64,000 nt of DNA from Corynebacterium yonathiae (lineage in GTDB: Bacteria; Actinomycetota; Actinomycetes; Mycobacteriales; Mycobacteriaceae): positions 1 to 64,000 of the forward strand of contig NZ_JAKMUZ010000005.1 of NCBI RefSeq assembly GCF_027570195.1, read 5' to 3'. The notes beneath the pieces were generated by a model, which ran no database searches, was not told the DNA's origin, and was given only the letters and a program-made list of their open reading frames with translations. The translations under genes were made by a program, and so were the position numbers. The number at the start of each line of letters is the position of its first letter. Positions within the stretch are counted from its first letter, which is position 1. Below are positions 17,146-25,046 of this stretch, one piece after another.

Positions 17146-19356
17146 ATGCTCGTGGGCATGAACACTCCCGCCATGGACGCAATCCCCACGCCCACCGAGC
17201 GCTACAGCCGCCAAATCTGGCCCGGCAAACCCACCCCACTCGGCTCCACCTTTGATGGATCCGGTACCAACTTCGCCCTCTTTTCGGAAGTCGCAGACAA
17301 GGTTGAGCTCTGCCTCATTGATAAAGAGGGCGATGAAGAACGCATAGAAATGGCCGAAGTAACCGCCCATGTGTGGCATATTTACCTCCCGAATGTCACC
17401 CCTGGGCAGCGCTACGGCTACCGCGTCTATGGCCCCTATGAACCAGAAAAGGGCCTGCGCTGCGATCCCTCCAAGCTCCTCGTTGACCCCTATGCCCGCG
17501 CCTTCGACGGCGAATTCGACGGCGATGCTTCCCTGTATTCCTATGACATCCACGCCGAAGAGCCCGGCACCGGCCGCAACGAGGAAGATTCGCTCGGCCA
17601 CACCATGCTTTCCGTGGTCATTAACCCCTTCTTTGACTGGCGCAGCGATCACCGCCCGCATATTCCGGATAATGAAAAGGTTATCTATGAAACCCACGTC
17701 AAGGGCATGACGATGACTCACCCGGACGTTCCAGAAGAGCTGCGCGGCACCTACGCCGGCATGGCCCACCCAGCCGTGATTGATTACTTCAAGGAGCTCG
17801 GGGTTACCACCGTTGAGCTAATGCCCGTGCACCAATTCCTCCAGGACGATCGGCTGCGCAACCTAGGTCTGCGCAACTACTGGGGTTATAACACCTTCGG
17901 CTTCTTTGCCCCACACCATGACTACGCCTTTGCTAAGAAGCCAGGCGAGGTGGTCTCCGAGTTTAAGACCATGGTTCGCGCCTTCCATGAGGCCGGCATC
18001 GAAGTTATCCTCGACGTGGTCTATAACCACACCGCAGAAGGTAATCACATGGGCCCCACCATTGCTTTCCGCGGCATCGACAATGGCGCCTACTACCGCC
18101 TCGTCGAGGGCGATGAAGCCCACTACATGGACTACACCGGCACCGGCAATTCCCTCAATGTGCGCCACCCGCACTCACTCCAGATGATTATGGATTCCCT
18201 GCGCTACTGGGTCACGGAGATGCGCGTCGATGGTTTCCGCTTCGACCTAGCTGCGACCTTGGCGCGGGAGCTTGACGACGTCGACAAGCTAGCTACCTTC
18301 TTCGACCTAGTCCAGCAAGACCCCATCGTCAGCCAGGTCAAGCTCATCGCTGAGCCCTGGGACATTGGCCATGATGGCTACCAGGTAGGCAACTTCCCGC
18401 CGATCTGGAGCGAATGGAACGGCAAATACCGCGATACCGTGCGCGATTTCTGGCGGGGCGAGCCCGCTACCCTGGGCGAATTCGCCTCCCGCCTGACCGG
18501 CTCTTCGGATCTCTATGCCGATAATGACCGCCGCCCTAGCGCCTCCATCAACTTCATTACCGCCCACGATGGCTTTACTCTGCGCGACCTCGTGTCCTAT
18601 AACGACAAGCACAACGAGGCTAATGGCGAAGACAATCGCGACGGAGAATCCTTTAATCGCTCCTGGAACTGCGGCGAAGAAGGCCCGACCGATAACGACG
18701 AGGTCCGCAAGCTGCGCCGCCGCCAGGTGCGCAACTTCCTGACCACCCTCCTACTCTCCCAAGGCACTCCGATGCTCTCGCACGGCGATGAGTTCGGCCG
18801 CACACAAGACGGCAATAATAACGTCTACTGTCAGGATAACGAGCTGTCGTGGATGGACTGGTCCATGCTGGAAGAGGAAAAGTCCGCCGCCATGCTGGGC
18901 TTTACCAAGCGCGTGCTGTCTATTCGCAACCACCACCCCGTCTTTCGCCGCAAGCGCTTCTTAGCCGGCGGCCCACTCGGCGCGGATGTAAAGGAACGCG
19001 ATATCGCCTGGCTGGTTCCTTCCGGACGCCTCATGACCCAGGACGACTGGGACCACGACTTCGGCCGCGCCCTTATGGTCTATCTCAATGGCAATGCCAT
19101 CACGGAAACCACCTCCCGCGGCGAGCGCATCACCGATGATTCCTTCATCATGATTTTCAACTCCCACGACGGCGAAATCGAGTTCACCCTGCCTACCAAG
19201 GATCTCGGCGCCACGTGGCGGCTGATGGTCGATACCGCCGATTCCGGCGGCTACCCCGTAGAGGAAACCCTTATTGAAGCAGAGGGTACGATCACGGTGC
19301 AGCCGCGTTCGACGCTGATTTTTCGTCAGGTTGAACCGCCCGTTTTCGATTCCTAA
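17146..19356 (+). CDS. glgX: Glycogen debranching enzyme
   Basis: Hydrolyses alpha-1,6 branch points of glycogen or limit dextrin in the cytosol. The 736-residue protein begins with a CBM48-like domain (GTNFALFSEVADKVELCLID). The GH13 barrel follows with its four motifs: DVVYNHTAEG, VDGFRFDLAATLA (nucleophile Asp), IAEPWDIG (acid Glu), and FITAHDGFTLRDL. The segment LSHGDEFGRTQDGNNN is typical of GlgX/TreX. ATG 17146 is nine bases after the TetR gene; ATG 17158 is also possible. Downstream is the DnaQ-like gene after 13 bases. Confidence 0.95.
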   Translation: MLVGMNTPAMDAIPTPTERYSRQIWPGKPTPLGSTFDGSGTNFALFSEVADKVELCLIDKEGDEERIEMAEVTAHVWHIYLPNVTPGQRYGYRVYGPYEPEKGLRCDPSKLLVDPYARAFDGEFDGDASLYSYDIHAEEPGTGRNEEDSLGHTMLSVVINPFFDWRSDHRPHIPDNEKVIYETHVKGMTMTHPDVPEELRGTYAGMAHPAVIDYFKELGVTTVELMPVHQFLQDDRLRNLGLRNYWGYNTFGFFAPHHDYAFAKKPGEVVSEFKTMVRAFHEAGIEVILDVVYNHTAEGNHMGPTIAFRGIDNGAYYRLVEGDEAHYMDYTGTGNSLNVRHPHSLQMIMDSLRYWVTEMRVDGFRFDLAATLARELDDVDKLATFFDLVQQDPIVSQVKLIAEPWDIGHDGYQVGNFPPIWSEWNGKYRDTVRDFWRGEPATLGEFASRLTGSSDLYADNDRRPSASINFITAHDGFTLRDLVSYNDKHNEANGEDNRDGESFNRSWNCGEEGPTDNDEVRKLRRRQVRNFLTTLLLSQGTPMLSHGDEFGRTQDGNNNVYCQDNELSWMDWSMLEEEKSAAMLGFTKRVLSIRNHHPVFRRKRFLAGGPLGADVKERDIAWLVPSGRLMTQDDWDHDFGRALMVYLNGNAITETTSRGERITDDSFIMIFNSHDGEIEFTLPTKDLGATWRLMVDTADSGGYPVEETLIEAEGTITVQPRSTLIFRQVEPPVFDS

Positions 19357-19369
19357 AGAAAGGCCCCTC

Positions 19370-20701
19370 GTGTCATTTCCCGCGCACGGCGCACTCATCG
19401 ATGTCACAGCGGAAAAACTTGTGCTCCACCGCACCCTGCTGGCCACCAGCCTCGGCGCCCCCGCCACGCAGGGCATCCCGCTCGATTCCATCGACGCCGT
19501 GCGCGTAAATGAACCGACCTCCACTGGCTTCGGCGTCCTCGACCTTGGTGCCGCCGGCTCTATTTCTTTTGCCCCGCACCAAGACCCGCAAGCCGTCGCC
19601 CGCGCCATCGCCGCCGCCCAGCGCGGCGATGCTCCCTCCTCCGCCGCAACGATCCCCGGCCTCGATTTCACCGCCGTGGATGTAGAAACGGCCAACGATA
19701 ACTGGGGATCTATCTGCCAAATCGGCGCTGTGCGCTTCCGTGACGGCCAAGAGAGCGACTCCCGCTCCTGGCTGTGCACCCCACCGCCTGGCCTCGAGCA
19801 CTTTGCGGATATCAACGTCTCCATACACGGCATTACCGCGAGCGATGTGGAAGGGGCGTCGGCCTTCGCCGACGTTGCCAAGGAGCTCTTCGACTTCCTC
19901 GGCGGCGACGTGCTTGTCGCGCACAATGCCCAGTTCGATTCCACCGCGCTGCGCTCCGGTCTGCTTACCGCCGGTGCCGAGGTGCCCACCGTGCCGCTGG
20001 CGTGCTCCCTCGCACTGGCCCGCGACGCCTCCAAAGCAAAGGTAATTTCGGTGCGAAACCACAAGCTACCCACCGTCGCAGCCCACCTTTCCGCGCCGGA
20101 CTTTAGCCACCACGACGCCACCGAAGACGCCCGCGCCGCCGGCGAAATCATCGCTCGCTTAGCCGAACGCTTTGGACACACTGGCAGCATTCGCGACCTA
20201 TTCACCGCCCGCGAATTTACCTTGGGTCGGCTCGATGCCGAGGCTATCCTGCCCGTCCTGCGCGCCCATACCGCCCCCACCTCGGGCGCGGACCTCGGCG
20301 CCGGCACCGACTTCCGCGGCCAGACCCGCGCTGCCGGTTCTGCAAAGAAAAAGTCCAGCAGGCCCGCCCCGTGGCAAACCGTTGCCACCCCAGACACAAT
20401 CCCGGAGCCCAATCCAGACGCGGATCCGGAAGGCGCGCTCTACGGCCAGCATGTCACCCTTACCGGTGATTTCGAGCCCTATGACAAGGGCGTGCTATGG
20501 CAGGGCATCGCCGAGCGCGGCGGCCAGGTAGCCAAAAACGTCACCAAAAAGACCACCCTGCTTATCGTGGGCGAATGGGCGAAGAAGACCTCCAAGGAAA
20601 AGCGCGCGGAGGAGCTGCAGGCCAAGGGCCAAGAAATCGACATTTGGCCAGCCGATAAGCTCTTTGCCGAGCTGCAGCTCGACGCCGATCCACCCTTTTA
20701 G
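19370..20701 (+). CDS. DnaQ-like DEDDh 3'-5' exonuclease fused to a BRCT domain
   Basis: A 443-residue three-part protein starting at GTG 19370, with AAAGAAAGG six bases ahead. Residues 1-80 look like a small beta domain resembling bacterial PH/DUF4429 folds. Residues ~98-265 are the exonuclease: Asp104 and Glu106 in FTAVDVETAND, Asp190 in VAHNAQFDSTAL, and His248-x4-Asp253 in FSHHDATEDARAA. After a linker, residues ~355-440 form a BRCT domain (HVTLTGDFEP, VTKKTTLLIVGEWAKKTSKE) like that of bacterial ligase. It probably processes DNA ends in repair rather than acting as the polymerase III epsilon subunit; that is inference. Confidence 0.88.
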   Translation: MSFPAHGALIDVTAEKLVLHRTLLATSLGAPATQGIPLDSIDAVRVNEPTSTGFGVLDLGAAGSISFAPHQDPQAVARAIAAAQRGDAPSSAATIPGLDFTAVDVETANDNWGSICQIGAVRFRDGQESDSRSWLCTPPPGLEHFADINVSIHGITASDVEGASAFADVAKELFDFLGGDVLVAHNAQFDSTALRSGLLTAGAEVPTVPLACSLALARDASKAKVISVRNHKLPTVAAHLSAPDFSHHDATEDARAAGEIIARLAERFGHTGSIRDLFTAREFTLGRLDAEAILPVLRAHTAPTSGADLGAGTDFRGQTRAAGSAKKKSSRPAPWQTVATPDTIPEPNPDADPEGALYGQHVTLTGDFEPYDKGVLWQGIAERGGQVAKNVTKKTTLLIVGEWAKKTSKEKRAEELQAKGQEIDIWPADKLFAELQLDADPPF

Positions 20702-20779
20702 GCCCACCCGGGGAACCAAACGGCGTCTTCTCCAGTCCAATAAAGGCGACCGCATCCTACCGCCACTGGAGAATTCGCC

Positions 20780-21397
20780 GTGACCGTCGCCCTGCGCCCG
20801 CCTCGCCCAACCACCGCAAACCTGCTGCCTGCCCTCTTCGCCCGATCCTGGCTGAAAGAACAGCGGCTTTCCGACGACGGCTTTTGCGACTCCCTCGCCA
20901 CCATCCAACTCTCCCCCAGCCTGTCCATGGCGCTTGTCTTTCCCGGCAAGCAAACCTTCCGCCGGCTCAGCCACCGCGGTCTTGCCGACATGGATATCTC
21001 CGCGCGCCGGGCCTGGAATCACGCCTCTCATAACCTGCAGCGCGCCGCTCTCGATTCGCAGGGGCTGCGCTTCTGGACCCGCCCCGCCGCCTGCGATCTT
21101 CCCTCCGCCGCACGCTTCGGAGGCCTGCAGGTCCGCTCCCACAGGGCGCCGATTTCCTCCTGGATGGCCCACCCAGAGACCTTTACCGTGCTGGACAAAC
21201 ACATGCGCCGCCTCCTGCGCTCACACTCGCTGACCTACCTCGTGCCGGACTCCGCCACGCTCTTTGCTTTTGCCCACCTGCCTGACACCTATGCTCGCCA
21301 GCTGGCTGCCGACGCCGTCGAGCGCGTGCCCCGTCATCGCACCGTGCTCCACCCACGCCCGCTAGTATGGTCTAACGGATTCCCGCGGGAGTTATGA
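20780..21397 (+). CDS. Protein of unknown function next to relS
   Basis: A 205-residue, cysteine-poor, soluble protein that I cannot assign. It starts at GTG 20780 and ends ten bases before relS, so the two are probably one transcript. The sequence is rich in Arg, Leu and Ala, with the patches FARSWLKEQRLSDDGF, SLSMALVFPGKQTFRRL and ARRAWNHASHNLQ. A later half shows SSWMAHPETFTVLDKHMRRL and LVPDSATLFAFAH, reminiscent of the DUF1444-like layout in which a protein reads out a stored value. That resemblance is too weak for a call. No signal peptide or membrane segment is visible. The 78 bp before it hold nothing recognisable. Confidence 0.7.
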   Translation: MTVALRPPRPTTANLLPALFARSWLKEQRLSDDGFCDSLATIQLSPSLSMALVFPGKQTFRRLSHRGLADMDISARRAWNHASHNLQRAALDSQGLRFWTRPAACDLPSAARFGGLQVRSHRAPISSWMAHPETFTVLDKHMRRLLRSHSLTYLVPDSATLFAFAHLPDTYARQLAADAVERVPRHRTVLHPRPLVWSNGFPREL

Positions 21398-21407
21398 AAG
21401 GAGCACC

Positions 21408-22406
21408 ATGCCGGAAAGTAGGATGTCGCGGCTGAGCAACCAGTATCACGACTGGGCGCGCAGCCACCCCACCGCCGCGATGGACTTCCGCACCGCTATC
21501 GAGGATCTCCTCAATGACGCCGGCATCATCTTCGACCGCGTCTCCACCCGCGTCAAAACCTGGCCCTCTCTTAAAGCCAAGGCCAAAAAGCGCCGCGAGA
21601 ACGGCGATTTTGTCTACCCCCAGCCGTGGCAAGAGATACACGATGTGATGGGGGTGCGCGTTACGCTTTATCACTCCACTGCTATTCCAGAAGCGCTGAG
21701 CGTTTTAGGGGAATCGTTCAAGGTCGAACGCTCCGTGGATAAGGCTGCCGAAACCCGCATCTCCGGCGGCTTTGGCTACGGCTCCCACCACCTCGTGCTC
21801 ACCGTGACCGAGGATAGCGCTGCCGCAATGGAAGAGCTCACGGACTATGTAGGCTGGACCTTTGAGGTGCAGATTCGTACCGTCCTGCAGCACGCATGGG
21901 CGGAGTTTGAGCACGATATTCGCTATAAGCAGGGCCCCAATCCGCCTTCGCCCGAAGTGGACCGCCTCTTTACCTTGGCCGCGGGACTTATCGAGCTCGC
22001 GGACCAACAATTCGATGAGATTGCCGCACTCAAGGCTCCAGATACAGAAACCGATAAGGACGTAGAACTTACCGCCGAGACCCTGCCGGGCGTGCTGGCC
22101 ATCATCCTAGGCAACCGCTTCCCACTCTCGCGCTCGGAACACTACCGCTTCTTGGCAGAACTGCTGGAACAAAACGGAGTGCGCCACTTGGGTCAGCTAG
22201 AGCAGCTGCTTGATGATACCGCCATTGCTCACGTCCACGACGCCATGCGTTACCGCTTCCGCCCCGGCCAGGTACGGCTTATCGACGACCTGCTGCTCAA
22301 TAAGTTTGGCAAGCAGCATATCGAAGCCACCGCCGAATCCGGCGATCGCCCGGGCCGCAAACGCCGACTTACTGCGCGCCTGAAAGCTTTGCGCGCTGCC
22401 CGCTAG
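21408..22406 (+). CDS. relS: Small alarmone synthetase (RelA/SpoT synthetase domain protein)
   Basis: Transfers pyrophosphate from ATP to GDP, GTP or GMP to make (p)ppGpp-type alarmones. The 332-residue protein has only the synthetase domain: RVKTWPSLKAK (residues 48-58), IHDVMGVRVTLYH with metal-binding Asp79, FGYGSHHLVL (122-131), EVQIRTVLQHAWAEFEHDIR with Glu153, and YKQG. No HD hydrolase, TGS or ACT domain is present. The helical C-terminal ~130 residues end in a basic tail (GRKRRLTARLKALRAAR). It corresponds to RelS of C. glutamicum. GGAG lies just before ATG 21408. Confidence 0.93.
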   Translation: MPESRMSRLSNQYHDWARSHPTAAMDFRTAIEDLLNDAGIIFDRVSTRVKTWPSLKAKAKKRRENGDFVYPQPWQEIHDVMGVRVTLYHSTAIPEALSVLGESFKVERSVDKAAETRISGGFGYGSHHLVLTVTEDSAAAMEELTDYVGWTFEVQIRTVLQHAWAEFEHDIRYKQGPNPPSPEVDRLFTLAAGLIELADQQFDEIAALKAPDTETDKDVELTAETLPGVLAIILGNRFPLSRSEHYRFLAELLEQNGVRHLGQLEQLLDDTAIAHVHDAMRYRFRPGQVRLIDDLLLNKFGKQHIEATAESGDRPGRKRRLTARLKALRAAR

Positions 22407-22416
22407 TTTCGGCTGA

Positions 22417-22806
22417 TTATCGGAAACCGCCGCGGAATTTCTCCATATCGCGGCGCTCTTTCTTCGTCGGCCGCCCCGCTCCGCGCGGGCGCACGGGGAC
22501 AGACGGCATAAATTCCTTGGGCGGAGGCGGCGGAGCATGGTCCGTATAGCACGTACGCGCCACGGGTGCGCCCACGCGCTTGGCCACAGTCGCTAGGACC
22601 TCAAGGTCATGCTCGTGATGGTTGCGCCACACGCGCACGCGGTCGCCCGGCACCACCTGTTGGGAGGGCTTGACGGCCTCCCCATTTATCTTGACGTGCC
22701 CGGCGCGCACGGCCGTCGCGGCCGCGGATCGGGTTTTAAACATGCGCACGGCCCACACCCAGGCATCAATCCGGACGGGGCGGCCGCTAGGTTGCGGTGC
22801 CGGCAT
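22417..22806 (-). CDS. S4-domain RNA-binding protein (Hsp15/HslR-like)
   Basis: A 129-residue basic protein. The S4 fold spans about residues 10-60 (RIDAWVWAVRMFKTRSAAAT, VRAGHVKINGEAVKPSQQVV, PGDRVRVW). The C-terminal tail is Arg/Lys/Pro-rich (RPRGAGRPTKKERRDMEKFR). Hsp15 rescues stalled 50S subunits carrying peptidyl-tRNA in E. coli; the same role here is inferred. It is adjacent to the next minus-strand gene upstream, with the stop of one beside the start of the other, and convergent with relS ten bases away. Confidence 0.9.
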   Translation of the reverse strand: MPAPQPSGRPVRIDAWVWAVRMFKTRSAAATAVRAGHVKINGEAVKPSQQVVPGDRVRVWRNHHEHDLEVLATVAKRVGAPVARTCYTDHAPPPPPKEFMPSVPVRPRGAGRPTKKERRDMEKFRGGFR

Positions 22807-23049
22807 CTAGTACTGGTTGTGGTTTTCGTTGACGATCTTCTGGATCTTAAACCAGTTATAGCCGCCACCAACCACGGCGACGATGGCGCCCACCAACATC
22901 CAGGCCCAGAAACTTGCCGCAGATAGCACGCCCAGCACTGCGCCCACGCCGAGGCCGCCGGCCACGCACACAACGACGTTGCGGGAGTGCTTGCGCACTT
23001 GCTGCTTGCGCTGCGCAATGGGGTTATTCGGTCGCTGCTGCATACTCAT
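22807..23049 (-). CDS. Small two-helix membrane protein
   Basis: An 80-residue protein with a basic cytoplasmic N-terminus (RPNNPIAQRKQQVRKHSRN). Two hydrophobic segments follow, VVVCVAGGLGVGAVLGVLSA and FWAWMLVGAIVAVVGGGY, and a short polar tail. It is packed between the S4 gene and the YigZ gene with no spacing, so it belongs to that transcript. No family with a known function is recognised. Confidence 0.75.
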   Translation of the reverse strand: MSMQQRPNNPIAQRKQQVRKHSRNVVVCVAGGLGVGAVLGVLSAASFWAWMLVGAIVAVVGGGYNWFKIQKIVNENHNQY

Positions 23050-23051
23050 GT

Positions 23052-23690
23052 TCAGGATCCTACCTCAACCCACGCGCTACCGGCTTCTGCCGCCTCGAGC
23101 TGGCCTTGTGAGATCGCTGCCAGCGTAGCTTCCAGCTCTTCCAGCCCACCCGGGCGCACGGCCACGGTAAAAGTCACCGCAGCCGCATACGCGGTATCGG
23201 TTATCTCATAGCCGCGCCCACGCAGATCCGCCTCCACTCGCCCGGCCGTCGCGTGTGGGCACTCCACCGCATAAAGCTCCCGGCGCGCCCGGGTCACCGC
23301 GCGCACCTTCTCCATGGTCTCGCTCACTGCACCGCCATAGGCATGCACGAGACCGCCGGCACCCAGCTTGATACCGCCGAAGTAGCGCACAACCACCGCA
23401 CAGATATCGAGCATGCCGGAGCCTTTGACTACATCCAGCATGGGTTTTCCGGCCGTTCCAGAAGGCTCGCCATCATCGGAGGAGCGCTCCACCGGATTCG
23501 CGCCGTCGACATGGTAGACGTAGGCGGAGCAGTGGTGGCGGGCGTCGGGAAAGCGGGTGCGGGCGGCGTCGATAAACGCGCGGGCCTCTTCCTCATTGGT
23601 GACGCGGCCGATCACAGTAATGAACCGAGAACGCTTGATTTCAATTTCGTGTTCGACTTGGCCTACGGGGCGACGATAAGAATCCTGCAT
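23052..23690 (-). CDS. YigZ/IMPACT-family protein (UPF0029)
   Basis: A 212-residue cytosolic protein. The family text is clear: KRSRFITVIGRVTNEEEARA, DARHHCSAYVYH, SSDDGEPSGTAGKPML, and VVVRYFGGIKLGAGGLVHAY. The C-terminal ~70 residues form the second alpha/beta domain found in bacterial YigZ. The eukaryotic relative IMPACT modulates GCN2, but the bacterial role is not settled. The ATG start touches the ilvA stop codon. Confidence 0.92.
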   Translation of the reverse strand: MQDSYRRPVGQVEHEIEIKRSRFITVIGRVTNEEEARAFIDAARTRFPDARHHCSAYVYHVDGANPVERSSDDGEPSGTAGKPMLDVVKGSGMLDICAVVVRYFGGIKLGAGGLVHAYGGAVSETMEKVRAVTRARRELYAVECPHATAGRVEADLRGRGYEITDTAYAAAVTFTVAVRPGGLEELEATLAAISQGQLEAAEAGSAWVEVGS

Positions 23691-24958
23691 TAGGCTACGA
23701 GGAATTCGTACTCGGGGGTGCCAGGCTTGAGGTACTGCACCGAAATCTTGGATTCACCCATGCGCTCGAGCAGGCCGTCGAGGTCCTCGGCGCGGCTAAG
23801 CTGCAGGCCTACCAGCGCAGCGCCAGTCTCCCGGTTATTGCGCTTCAGGTACTCAAACAGCGTGATGTCATCGGTCGGGCCCAAAATCTCCTGCAAAAAG
23901 TGGCGCAGCTGTCCCGGCTCCTGCGGGAAATTCACCAGGAAATAATGTTTGAGTCCGCGGTGGACTAGGGAGCGCTCCATGATTTCGGCGTAGCGCAGCA
24001 CGTCATTATTGCCGCCAGAAATCACGCACACCACCGTCGAGCCCGGCTGCAAGTCCAGCTGGTGCAGGCCCGCCACCGACAGTGCACCGGCCGGCTCGGC
24101 AATGATTCCCTCATTTTGATAGAGGTTGAGCAAGTCCGTGCACACCGCGCCCTCGGACACGGTGTCAAAACTCAAGCGCTCGCGATTGGCGTCCAAAATC
24201 TCATATGGCAGCGCGCCCAAGCGCTTTACCGCCGCCCCATCCACAAAGGGGTCGACTTCTTCTAGCGTTACCGGCCCGCCGTGGTCAAACGCCGCTCTTA
24301 GCGACGCCGCCCCTTCCGGCTCCATTCCCACCACTCCGGCGCCCGGTGCCATATCCGCAAGGTAGGAGGTGATGCCCGAAATCAGGCCGCCTCCTCCCAC
24401 GGGTACAACGATGGTATCCAGCGACTTTCCCTTGGCCGATAGCTGCGCCAAAACTTCCGCGGCAACGGTGCCTTGTCCGGTGATGGTATCGCGGGCGTCG
24501 AAGGGCTCGATGAAGGTAGCGTCGCGCTCGGCGGCGTCGGCATGCGCGGCCGCGGCTGCCTCATCGAAGTTGGAACCAACCACCACCAGTTCTACTTGGT
24601 CGCCGCCGTGGACCAGGATGCGGTCGCGCTTTTGCATCGGCGTGGGCTCTGGCACAAAAATCTTGCCGCTGATTCCCATTGTGCGGCAGGCATAAGCCAC
24701 GCCCTGTGCATGATTGCCGGCCGAGGCCGTGACAATTCCCCGGCCGCGCTCTTCCTGAGGGACATTCGACATTCCGTTTAACGCGCCGCGAATCTTATAG
24801 GAGCGTACGTCTTGCAAATCCTCCCGCTTGAGGTAGACCTCGCAACCCGTCTCGGCCGAAAGCCGAGCGCAATACTGCAGCGGAGTCGGGGCGATTTCCG
24901 AGCTAATCCGCGCCTGCGCCTGCTGGATATCGGATGCATGGATGGTCGATTCAGTCAT
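23690..24958 (-). CDS. ilvA: Threonine ammonia-lyase (biosynthetic threonine deaminase)
   Basis: Converts threonine to 2-oxobutanoate, the committed step to isoleucine. The PLP lysine is in VYLKREDLQDVRSYKIRGAL, the phosphate cup in TASAGNHAQGVA and VPVGGGGLISGI. The C-terminal ~80 residues carry a single ACT-like regulatory region (LVNFPQEPGQLRHFLQEILG), shorter than the tandem one of E. coli IlvA and like that of C. glutamicum. It should therefore still respond to isoleucine. A direct repeat (TTCACTGG, 24977-24984 and 24988-24995) sits just upstream of its start. Confidence 0.95.
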   Translation of the reverse strand: MTESTIHASDIQQAQARISSEIAPTPLQYCARLSAETGCEVYLKREDLQDVRSYKIRGALNGMSNVPQEERGRGIVTASAGNHAQGVAYACRTMGISGKIFVPEPTPMQKRDRILVHGGDQVELVVVGSNFDEAAAAAHADAAERDATFIEPFDARDTITGQGTVAAEVLAQLSAKGKSLDTIVVPVGGGGLISGITSYLADMAPGAGVVGMEPEGAASLRAAFDHGGPVTLEEVDPFVDGAAVKRLGALPYEILDANRERLSFDTVSEGAVCTDLLNLYQNEGIIAEPAGALSVAGLHQLDLQPGSTVVCVISGGNNDVLRYAEIMERSLVHRGLKHYFLVNFPQEPGQLRHFLQEILGPTDDITLFEYLKRNNRETGAALVGLQLSRAEDLDGLLERMGESKISVQYLKPGTPEYEFLVA

Positions 24959-25046
24959 GTCTTGACAGTCTACCCATTCACTGGAAATTCACTGGCTTTT
25001 AGTTCCAGCGTTACATAGTGGACATAACCACAAGAAAGGAATATTA
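24959..25046. promoter_or_regulatory. Divergent spacer between ilvA and a secreted-protein pseudogene, with an 8-bp direct repeat
   Basis: TTCACTGG occurs at 24977-24984 and again at 24988-24995, three bases apart. AAAGGA before ATG 25047 is a good ribosome-binding site for the broken gene. The repeat lies where an ilvA regulator could bind; I do not recognise the protein. Confidence 0.4.

Noticed and set aside
18961..20412. A 483-codon minus-strand frame opposite glgX and the exonuclease gene
   Set aside because: It crosses two well-supported genes on the other strand and has low-complexity composition.
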